Source: Frankia sp. RB7
Lineage (GTDB): Bacteria > Pseudomonadota > Alphaproteobacteria > Rhizobiales > Xanthobacteraceae
NCBI GenBank assembly: GCA_030403585.1
Contig: JAUEPE010000008.1
Coordinates: 124,001-188,000, forward strand
Direction: 5' to 3'
DNA length: 64,000 nt
A program made the translations under genes and the position numbers. Below, in pieces: positions 57,341-64,000 of this stretch; the stretch's first letter is position 1; each line of letters starts with the position of its first letter. Under the pieces are notes generated by a model. The model was not told where the DNA came from and did not search any database. It was given only the letters and a program-made list of their open reading frames with translations.

Positions 57341-57375
57341 AAAAGAAAAAGGCGCCGTGCTGGAAGCACGACGCC
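57341..57375 (-). terminator. Rho-independent terminator of the Tim44-like gene
   Basis: On the minus strand a GGCGTCGTGCT-TCC-AGCACGGCGCC hairpin is followed by TTTTTCTTTT. It lies just past the stop at 57399. Confidence 0.82.
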
Positions 57376-57398
57376 CTGGTTTCTCTTGTTGCGCGCGA

Positions 57399-58403
57399 TC
57401 AGTTGGTCTGCTGGATCGCGGACAATTCCCAGGCGCTGCCCGGGCGGCGGGCGAAGGTCCAGACTTCGGTGACTTCGCCCGGCTGCTCGCTACCGGCGAC
57501 GAGCGCGCCGCTGTTGCGGTCGACCGTCTTGTCGGTGAGCGCGAAGCGCATCGCCACCGTGGCGTAGTCGGTCTCGCCTTCGCGCCAGGCTTCCGCGAGG
57601 TCGCCCTGCAACAGCTTGACGTTGGTCACCTTGTTGACGGAATTGCGCGCGCGGTTCTCGGCGAGATCCCTCTCGAAATACGAAACCATTTCCGGTGTCG
57701 CGAGCGTATGCAGCTTGGCCACGTCCTCGTTCGACCACGCAGCTTGGACGTCGCCGAGCAGACGCTCAAATGCTTCGTAGTCGTCCGGCTTGATCTCGAG
57801 CGGCGCATTGTTGGCGCCGAAGCCGAAGCCGCCGCCAAGACTTGAGCCAAGACCCGAACCAAGACCACCACCGAGGCCGCTGCGATAGCTGGTCTGCGGT
57901 CCCGGACCGGCGCCGGCATCAGCACCGGCATAGGCCGCCTGCGGCGCGTTGCGGCGCTGCCACCACGACATCGCGAGCCGCACCACAAACACGACGAGCA
58001 CGACCTGGATGATCAGGCCCAGGATCGAGGACAGGCCGCCGAGGCCGCCGAACAGTCCGCCACCGAACAACATGCCCAGAAGGCCTGCGCCGAGGAAGCC
58101 GGCCGCAAGGCCGCCCAGGAAACCGCCGCCGCGACCGAACAGGCCACCGCGCGCGGGCGCCGATGCAGCCGAGTTCATACCTGCGCCCGGCTGGGTGAAA
58201 GTGCGGTTGAATTGCGAGGTCGAGCCCGGCGCAGTCGTGGTCGACGGCGGGGCCGAGAAGGTTCGCGAACCGCGCGAACCCGACGAAGAACCGCCGCCGA
58301 CGCGGGCGTCAGCGGACGAGATCGCAAGCGCCGTCGGCAGCGCGAGCGCCAGAACGACGGCAATCGTCTTCACGAGGGTGCGGGACCATTGCGAGAAATT
58401 CAT
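57399..58403 (-). CDS. Tim44-like domain protein
   Basis: 334 residues. An N-terminal signal or span (TIAVVLALALPTALAISSADA), a Ser/Gly-rich stretch, a hydrophobic Gly/Leu segment (GLAAGFLGAGLLGMLFGGG), a second span (ILGLIIQVVLVVFVVRLAM), a Gly-repeat linker, and a C-terminal Tim44-like domain (DDYEAFERLLGDVQAAWSNED ... WTFARRPGSAWEL). The bacterial Tim44 fold may hold membrane or periplasmic proteins. Its terminator is annotated. Confidence 0.82.
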   Translation of the reverse strand: MNFSQWSRTLVKTIAVVLALALPTALAISSADARVGGGSSSGSRGSRTFSAPPSTTTAPGSTSQFNRTFTQPGAGMNSAASAPARGGLFGRGGGFLGGLAAGFLGAGLLGMLFGGGLFGGLGGLSSILGLIIQVVLVVFVVRLAMSWWQRRNAPQAAYAGADAGAGPGPQTSYRSGLGGGLGSGLGSSLGGGFGFGANNAPLEIKPDDYEAFERLLGDVQAAWSNEDVAKLHTLATPEMVSYFERDLAENRARNSVNKVTNVKLLQGDLAEAWREGETDYATVAMRFALTDKTVDRNSGALVAGSEQPGEVTEVWTFARRPGSAWELSAIQQTN

Positions 58404-58636
58404 GTTCGTTTCCCAAATCCCCAGCATGGGGACGTGCTCCTAAGATGGGCAGCCTTTACCAAAAGGGAAGCCGGTTTCGGAACCCCCGGCTGCGGCCCTC
58501 AGTCGCGGGGATGTGGCAAAAGCCCATATTTGTCGGGGGTTTGGCCGGATACGGTGGGAAATGTGGTCGCCGGGTACCGGCGGTTTATACGCGATATCTC
58601 CGCGATGTCTTCCTGGCGAAAGCCAGACGACAGTAC

Positions 58637-61216
58637 TCACCCCTGCTTCGTCATCGTCTCCTTCACCGCCGCCACGAGCTGGCTGAGCGTGAACGGCTTT
58701 GGCAGGAAGTCGAACTGCTGGCCCTCGGGCAGGCTCTTCTCGAAGGCATCCTCGGCATAGCCGGAGACGAAGATGAAGCGGATGTCGGGGTTCTTCTCCC
58801 GCATCGCCTTGAGCAGCGTCGGCCCGTCCATCTCCGGCATCACGACGTCGGAGACGACGAGATCGATGCCGCCGCTTTGCTCTTCCAGCATCTCCATGGC
58901 CTCGACGCCGTTCTCGGCCTCGACCACGGTGTAGCCGCGCGAGCGCAGGCCGCGGGCGTTCAGGGCGCGCAGGCCCTCTTCGTCCTCGACCAGCAGGATG
59001 GTGCCCTGCCCGGTGAGATCGGTGCGGGGCTTCGTCTCCACGGCCGCAGGCGCGGCGTCCTTCGCAGCGCCATTCGTCGCGCTCGCTGCGGGCTGCTCGA
59101 CCTGCACTTCCGGCTCGGCGTGATGGCGTGGCAGGAAGATGTGGAACGAGGTGCCCTGCCCCGGCTCGGAATCGACGTAGATGAAGCCGCCGGTCTGCTT
59201 GACGATGCCGTAGACGGTGGACAGCCCGAGGCCGGTGCCCTTGCCGACTTCCTTGGTCGAGAAGAACGGCTCAAAAATCTTGTCGCGGATGTCGGCTGGG
59301 ATGCCGGTGCCGGTGTCGGCGACCTCGATCCGTACGTAATCCGCGGCCGGCATACCCTTGTAGGCGAGCTTGCCCGCCTCGTCGGTCGCGACATTGGCGG
59401 TGCGGATGATCAGCTTGCCGCCGTCGGGCATGGCGTCGCGCGCGTTCACCGCGAGATTGACGATGACCTGCTCGAACTGGGAGACGTCGACCTTGACCGG
59501 CCAGAGGTCGCGGCCGTGGATCAGGTCGAGCTTGACCTTCTCGCCGATCAGCCGGCGCAGCAGCATGGTGAGATCGGACAGCGCGTCGCCGAGATCGAGC
59601 ACCTGCGGCCGTAGCGTCTGCCGCCGCGAGAACGCGAGCAGCTGCCGCACCAGGGTCGCAGCGCGCGTGGCGTTCTGCTTGATCTGCATGATGTCCTGGA
59701 ACGACGGATCGGTCGGCTTGTGCGCGTTCAGCAGGAAGTCGTTCGCCATCATGATGGCGGAGAGCACGTTATTGAAGTCGTGAGCGATGCCGCCGGCGAG
59801 CTGGCCGACCGTCTCCATCTTCTGCGACTGGTTGATCTGGTTCTCCAGCGCGCGCCGCTCGGTGGTCTCGAGCATGTGCACGATCGCGGCCTCAGCGTCG
59901 TTCTCGGCCGCATCGACCGGCGTGACGAAGAACTGGCCCCAGCGATCCTTCGCGCCCTCCAGCGCCACCTCGACCGGCGCGATGTCGGCCTGGTTTTCGG
60001 CGGCCTGGTTGATAGCTGCGATCAGCAAATGCCGATCGCGCGCATTGACCGCGCGGAAGATCGATTTGCTGGCGCTGTCGAGCCCGAGGCCTTGCCCGAG
60101 CTTGGCGTAGCGCGCGTTCGCCCGCACCACGTTGCCACCGCGGTCGACGGTCGCGATCGCCATCGGCGTGTGGTCGAAGAAGCGCATGAAGCGCACTTCG
60201 GCGGCGCGGTCGGGATCGCTGCGCTCGTCGCGGGCACGGCTGATGACGAGCGTGCGCGACGGCCCCGGCGCGCCGTCGGCGCCGAAGGCGAGCTTGTGAT
60301 AGAGCCGGACCGGCATGGTCTTGCCGGTGCGCATACGCAAATCGATGTCGAAGACTTCAGTCTTCACCTCGCCCGGCACCGCCACGATCGAACTCAGCAG
60401 CGAAGCGCCGTCGCCGGAGACGATGTCGGCGAGCTTCAATCCGCCCGAGCCGATCTCGGCGAGATCATGGTCGAGCCAGTTCGCCAGCGTCGCATTGACA
60501 TAAGCGAGCTCGCCGGCGGGATTGACCGAGAAGAAGCCGCACGGCGCGTGATCGAGATATTCGATCGCGTGCTGGAGCTCCTGGAACACATCCTCCTGGC
60601 GTTCGCGGTCGCGGGTGATATCTGCGATCGACCACACCGCGTATCTCGTTTCGCGTTTGCCGGTCCCGAGCGGGCGCACCCGCATCCGCAACCAACGGCC
60701 CTGACTGCCGTCCTGGCCGGAGATGCGCACCTCTTCCTGCTGCCGCTTGCCCTCACGGGCGGCTTTGAGCAGGCGAAACACCGCCTCGGAGACGTCGGGG
60801 TTCCCAATGAAGACGCGCTCGACCGGCCGCACGTCCTGCGGGCCGGAGGCGCCGGTCAGCGTCAGATAGGCCGCGTTGGAATAGACCACGTGGCCGCGCG
60901 GATCGGTCACCGCGAGACCATCGAAGGCGTGATCGGCGATGCGTCCCATCACGGGATCGTCGAGATTGCGGTCGACGAAGCGGATGATGCCGGCCGCGAA
61001 AGCGAATAGATTGAACAGGCCGATCATCGCCAGCACAGCGAGGATGCCGAGGATATAGGGCTGTGCCTGCGCGCGCCCGAGCGTCATCAGCCCGATGGCG
61101 ACCGCGACGAGGCCGGTGGCCACCAGGAGCACCAGCGCAATGCTGCCCGAACGCGGCGACGGCTCATGCGCCGCAACGGGCTCGCGTGACAGGTCGTGGT
61201 CAGTCTCGGCGGTCAT
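58637..61216 (-). CDS. cckA: cell-cycle hybrid histidine kinase CckA
   Basis: 859 residues. Two N-terminal spans ([40 protein letters not shown]) precede PAS-type sensory domains (~90-430), HisKA with [13 protein letters not shown] (phospho-His479), a HATPase domain and a C-terminal receiver with phospho-Asp790 in [10 protein letters not shown]. In alphaproteobacteria CckA feeds ChpT and CtrA to control division and flagella. The adjacent flagellar genes fit conserved order. Confidence 0.93.
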   Translation of the reverse strand: MTAETDHDLSREPVAAHEPSPRSGSIALVLLVATGLVAVAIGLMTLGRAQAQPYILGILAVLAMIGLFNLFAFAAGIIRFVDRNLDDPVMGRIADHAFDGLAVTDPRGHVVYSNAAYLTLTGASGPQDVRPVERVFIGNPDVSEAVFRLLKAAREGKRQQEEVRISGQDGSQGRWLRMRVRPLGTGKRETRYAVWSIADITRDRERQEDVFQELQHAIEYLDHAPCGFFSVNPAGELAYVNATLANWLDHDLAEIGSGGLKLADIVSGDGASLLSSIVAVPGEVKTEVFDIDLRMRTGKTMPVRLYHKLAFGADGAPGPSRTLVISRARDERSDPDRAAEVRFMRFFDHTPMAIATVDRGGNVVRANARYAKLGQGLGLDSASKSIFRAVNARDRHLLIAAINQAAENQADIAPVEVALEGAKDRWGQFFVTPVDAAENDAEAAIVHMLETTERRALENQINQSQKMETVGQLAGGIAHDFNNVLSAIMMANDFLLNAHKPTDPSFQDIMQIKQNATRAATLVRQLLAFSRRQTLRPQVLDLGDALSDLTMLLRRLIGEKVKLDLIHGRDLWPVKVDVSQFEQVIVNLAVNARDAMPDGGKLIIRTANVATDEAGKLAYKGMPAADYVRIEVADTGTGIPADIRDKIFEPFFSTKEVGKGTGLGLSTVYGIVKQTGGFIYVDSEPGQGTSFHIFLPRHHAEPEVQVEQPAASATNGAAKDAAPAAVETKPRTDLTGQGTILLVEDEEGLRALNARGLRSRGYTVVEAENGVEAMEMLEEQSGGIDLVVSDVVMPEMDGPTLLKAMREKNPDIRFIFVSGYAEDAFEKSLPEGQQFDFLPKPFTLSQLVAAVKETMTKQG

Positions 61217-61369
61217 TTCACGCTGGCATGGCCTGTCGGCAGAGAATCAACGCGCCACGGGGCACGTGGGGTCCTCCCTGCCTGAATCGGACCCGCGGAC
61301 GCAAGGGCGGCAGGGGCGAAAGGTACGCTGATTCCCAGTTTACAGCCATTTCCGGTACTTTTCGGGGTT

Positions 61370-62449
61370 TTATTGCCGCGCGGCGCTAAAACCGCGCTTT
61401 AGCCGGATGACGTAGCCGATGACTTCGGCGACCGCATGGTAGTGTTCGACAGGGATTTCCTTGTCGATTTCGGCGGTGGCGTACAGCGCGCGGGCCAGCG
61501 GCACGTTCTCGACGATCGGAATGTCGTACTCGCGCGCGATCTCCCGGATCTTGAAAGCGAGGTTGTCAACGCCCTTGGCGACGCAGATCGGCGCCGACAT
61601 GCCGCGCTCGTAGGACAGCGCCACCGAATAGTGGGTCGGGTTGGTGATGATCACGGAGGCCTTGGGAACCGCGGCCATCATGCGCTTCTTGGAGCGCTGC
61701 TGGCGCAACTGCCTGAGCTTGCCCTTGATGTGCGGGTCGCCTTCGGACTGCTTGAACTCTTCCTTGATCTCCTGAAGCGACATCTTCTGCCGCTGGAACC
61801 AGCTGCGGTACTGGAAGAAATAGTCGCCAATGGCGATGATCGCGAGTGCAGCAACCACTGCGCCGAGCAGATGGACCGTCAGGCTGGTAATGGCGCCCAT
61901 CATTGCGGCCGGATCGAGCTTGACCATCGCCTCCATGCGATGCCGCTCCGGCCACAAAATCGTGGTCATGACCACGCCGAGCACGACGAGCTTGCCGATG
62001 CCTTTGAGAAAGTTTGCTCCCGCCTGCTTGCCGAAGATGCGCTTGAAGCCGGCGGCGGGCGAGAGCTTGCTGAATTTGGGCGTGAGGGATTCCGCCGACC
62101 ATACCAGTCGGTGCTGCAGCATGTTGCCGGCGATGGCCGCGATCACAAGCATCAGGAGCGGCACGCCGACCGCAGCGAACACCGCGACCTCGATCTGCTT
62201 CATCAGCGCGAGCAGGTTCCCGCCGTCGGTCTTGATCATCCAGGAATTGGCAAGCAGGTTGCGCAACGGCATCGTCAGGCCGCTGCCGACCGAGTCGGAG
62301 AAGGTCGAAACCACGAGCGTGGCGCCCGCTATCATGAACCAGGTGTTGATCTCCTGGCTTTTGGCAACGTCGCCGCGTTCGAGCGCTTGTTCGAGACGCT
62401 TTTGCGTCGGGTCTTCTGTTTGACTCTCTGGATCGTTGTCTTCCGCCAT
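61370..62449 (-). CDS. flhB: flagellar export protein FlhB
   Basis: 359 residues. Four spans in the first ~210 residues, then the cytoplasmic domain with the autocleavage site N270-P271-T272-H273 in ITNPTHYSVAL that switches export from rod/hook to filament. Part of the type III export gate. Third gene of the minus-strand run fliQ-fliR-flhB, nine bases after fliR. Confidence 0.96.
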   Translation of the reverse strand: MAEDNDPESQTEDPTQKRLEQALERGDVAKSQEINTWFMIAGATLVVSTFSDSVGSGLTMPLRNLLANSWMIKTDGGNLLALMKQIEVAVFAAVGVPLLMLVIAAIAGNMLQHRLVWSAESLTPKFSKLSPAAGFKRIFGKQAGANFLKGIGKLVVLGVVMTTILWPERHRMEAMVKLDPAAMMGAITSLTVHLLGAVVAALAIIAIGDYFFQYRSWFQRQKMSLQEIKEEFKQSEGDPHIKGKLRQLRQQRSKKRMMAAVPKASVIITNPTHYSVALSYERGMSAPICVAKGVDNLAFKIREIAREYDIPIVENVPLARALYATAEIDKEIPVEHYHAVAEVIGYVIRLKRGFSAARQ

Positions 62450-62458
62450 CGATCCCTC

Positions 62459-63229
62459 TTATTTCAACGGCAGCATCTGGTGCATGACACCGATGAAGTA
62501 GTCGAGATAGGTGCCCATCATCGCCGTGAGCACCAAGGCCAGCACCATGAACCCCACGAAGATCGACAACGGCACGCCGACGAAATAGACCTGCATCTGC
62601 GGCATCAGCCGCGCCAGCACGCCGAGCCCGATATTGAAGACGAGGCCGAACACCAGGAACGGCCCCGACAGCTGCAAGCCGAGCAGAAACGCGGCGGAGA
62701 AAGCCCGCGTAGCGAGCGAGGCGATGTCTCCGCTCGACACGGTCTCGCCCGGCGCGAAGATCGCATAGCTGTCGTTCAGCGCCGCGATCACCAGATGATG
62801 GCTGTCGGTGGCGAACAGCAACGTCACACCCAGCATGGTGAGGAAATTGCCGACCAGAACGCCCTGCTGCCCTTGCGTCGGATCGACCGAGGTCACGAAG
62901 CCCAATCCCATCTGCTGCGCGATCACGGCACCCGCGACCTGGAGCGCCGACAGCGTCACGCGCGCGGTTGCGCCCAGTACGATGCCGATCACGATCTCAT
63001 GCAGCATCAGCACCAGCATCGGCGCGAGCGAGCCCATGTCGACCTGATAGGCGTTGCGATGCAGCGGCAGGATGATCAGCGTCAGCAGAAGCGCGATCGA
63101 CAGCTTCACCCGTGTCGGGATGTTGGTCTCGCCGAGCCCCGGCAGCAGCATCACCATCGCGCCGACCCGGGCGAAAGCGAGCATGAAGGCCGCGGCAAGC
63201 GCCGGCAGCAGCGAGACGTCGATGCGCAT
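62459..63229 (-). CDS. fliR: flagellar export protein FliR
   Basis: 256 residues, about six spans, a component of the FliPQR export gate. VSLLPALAAAFMLAFARVGA at the N terminus and GMGFVTSVDPTQGQQ-like sequence are typical. The start at 63229 matches the family N terminus; a longer frame upstream overlaps fliQ and is rejected. Confidence 0.95.
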   Translation of the reverse strand: MRIDVSLLPALAAAFMLAFARVGAMVMLLPGLGETNIPTRVKLSIALLLTLIILPLHRNAYQVDMGSLAPMLVLMLHEIVIGIVLGATARVTLSALQVAGAVIAQQMGLGFVTSVDPTQGQQGVLVGNFLTMLGVTLLFATDSHHLVIAALNDSYAIFAPGETVSSGDIASLATRAFSAAFLLGLQLSGPFLVFGLVFNIGLGVLARLMPQMQVYFVGVPLSIFVGFMVLALVLTAMMGTYLDYFIGVMHQMLPLK

Positions 63230-63246
63230 GGTGAGCGCATTGTGCC

Positions 63247-63510
63247 TTACCCGCCGATGATTCGCGACGAGATCCGCATCATGTGGGAATGAAGCGCGTC
63301 GGCCATGAACGGCAGCGCCAGCAGCATTGTGGCGAAGATGGCCAGGATCTTCGGCACGTAGACCAGCGTCTGCTCCTGGATCTGGGTCAGCGCCTGGAAC
63401 AGCGACACGATGACGCCGACCACGAGGCCGACCACCATGGGCGGCGACGACACGATCACGATGGTCCAGAGCGCATCGCGGGCAACATCGAGGGTCTCGG
63501 GTCCGGTCAT
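63247..63510 (-). CDS. fliQ: flagellar export protein FliQ
   Basis: 87 residues with two spans: LDVARDALWTIVIVSSPPMV and VYVPKILAIFATMLLALPFM, linked by LTQIQEQTL. Normal length. It precedes fliR by 17 bases. Confidence 0.95.
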   Translation of the reverse strand: MTGPETLDVARDALWTIVIVSSPPMVVGLVVGVIVSLFQALTQIQEQTLVYVPKILAIFATMLLALPFMADALHSHMMRISSRIIGG

Positions 63511-63573
63511 TGCAGAATTCCTTTGTTAAAGCTTCATCCCCGCCGCTCCGACGAGGACCACACTGCCCTACCC

Positions 63574-63653
63574 CGTCATTACGAGCGAAGCGAAGCAATC
63601 CAGACTGCCTCCGCGGAAAGACTCTGGATTGCTTCGCTTCGCTCGCAATGACG
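63574..63653. repeat. GTCATTGCGAG palindrome, copy 5
   Basis: CGTCATTACGAGCGAAGCG and CGCTTCGCTCGCAATGACG are near-perfect outer arms around CAATCCAGACT ... ACTCTGGATTG. It sits between fliE and fliQ, inside what is normally one flagellar operon. Confidence 0.9.
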
Positions 63654-63666
63654 AAGGAGGACGAAA

Positions 63667-63975
63667 TCAGATCGGCATCTTCATGATGTCTTCGTACGCC
63701 GCGATCACGCGGTCGCGGACCGAGACCAGCGTGGACACCGCAACGTCGGTGTCGGCGACCGCCGTCACCACGTCCATCACGTTGGCCTTACCGGCGGCCA
63801 TGGCGACGGTCTGCGCGTCCGATTTGCGGCCGGATTCCATGACGCTGCCAACGGCGTCCTTCAGCAGCGAAGCAAAGGACTGCCCGCTCGCCTCGCTGCC
63901 CTTGCCGGCGCCGGTGTTTTCCAGCACGCGCGCAAGGTTGGCGTAAGCATTGGCCGCGATTGTCGGTGTTGCCAT
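63667..63975 (-). CDS. fliE: flagellar basal-body protein FliE
   Basis: 102 residues, the export adaptor that joins the MS ring to the rod. FASLLKDAVGSVMESGRKSD then ANVMDVVTAVADTDVAVSTL and VRDRVIAAYEDIMKMPI at the C terminus are canonical. Complete in the window. The genes upstream of it (usually flgC/flgB) lie outside. Confidence 0.94.
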   Translation of the reverse strand: MATPTIAANAYANLARVLENTGAGKGSEASGQSFASLLKDAVGSVMESGRKSDAQTVAMAAGKANVMDVVTAVADTDVAVSTLVSVRDRVIAAYEDIMKMPI

Positions 63976-64000
63976 GGCTTAAGGCTCCTGTTCAGCTCTT

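Noticed and set aside
59720..61009. 429-codon plus-strand frame over cckA
   Set aside because: Antisense shadow of a complete CckA.
61436..63292. 618-codon plus-strand frame over flhB, fliR and fliQ
   Set aside because: Antisense shadow; rich in His/Arg/Asp, with three well-defined flagellar genes opposite.

Overview
The window reads as chromosomal DNA of a high-G+C alphaproteobacterium, most probably Bradyrhizobium or a close relative. The evidence is the gene set (glycine cleavage operon, recA, cckA beside flhB/fliR/fliQ/fliE), a direct-repeat LexA box (GTTC-N7-GTTC) in the recA promoter, a sigma-EcfG promoter (GGAAC-N16-CGTT), and several copies of palindromic repeats of the kind scattered through Bradyrhizobium genomes. 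The genus call is by recognition only; no database was searched.

Layout. 1-6.6 kb: 5' part of alaS (minus strand), then a tandem glycine riboswitch in front of gcvT-gcvH-gcvP. 6.7-9.8 kb: three tandem paralogues of a DUF1835/DUF3658-like family, the third broken by two frameshifts. 9.9-11.1 kb: recA with an SOS promoter. 11.1-16.5 kb: many small proteins (membrane, secreted, lipoprotein, PilZ, HdeB-like, thioesterase), two candidate small RNAs and a fossil PQQ dehydrogenase. 16.6-21.2 kb: a YeeE/YedE transporter pair, a GNAT enzyme, a DsbA-like oxidoreductase, and an XRE regulator divergent from a small operon.

21.8-40.7 kb is an integrated element of about 19 kb. It has a tyrosine integrase at one end, a ribbon-helix-helix-like protein, an AlpA/Xis-like protein, a primase-polymerase/DUF3987 replication protein, a SprT-like protease and a small terminase subunit. 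I see no large terminase, portal, capsid or tail gene. That gene set resembles a phage satellite (PICI/P4-like). Its cargo looks defensive: (i) a tightly coupled operon of an MmeI-like DNA methyltransferase whose nuclease motif is lost, an SF2 helicase and a GIY-YIG nuclease; (ii) a DUF5343 protein paired with a Swt1-type HEPN protein; (iii) a two-gene unit whose first protein has an ADP-ribosyltransferase-like start. The element appears to interrupt a dispersed repeat, with half left on each side.

40.8-50.8 kb returns to the chromosome: an HWE-family sensor kinase with a single-domain response regulator, a low-affinity iron permease-like protein under a general-stress promoter, a GAF histidine kinase, small DUF6894-type proteins, a SET-domain methyltransferase, and a TetR regulon. 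In that regulon one regulator faces a carotenoid oxygenase-MAPEG operon, and a near-identical operator/promoter module precedes two membrane-protein genes (the second IspZ-like). 51.3-64 kb: class I fumarase, a ParDE-type toxin-antitoxin pair, secreted proteins, an isoprenylcysteine methyltransferase-like protein, a glutathione transferase, a lectin-like protein, a Tim44-like protein, the CckA cell-cycle kinase, and flagellar export genes flhB, fliR, fliQ and fliE.

Four of the five recognisable GTCATTGCGAG palindromes lie to the right of the element and one just to its left. None lies inside it.
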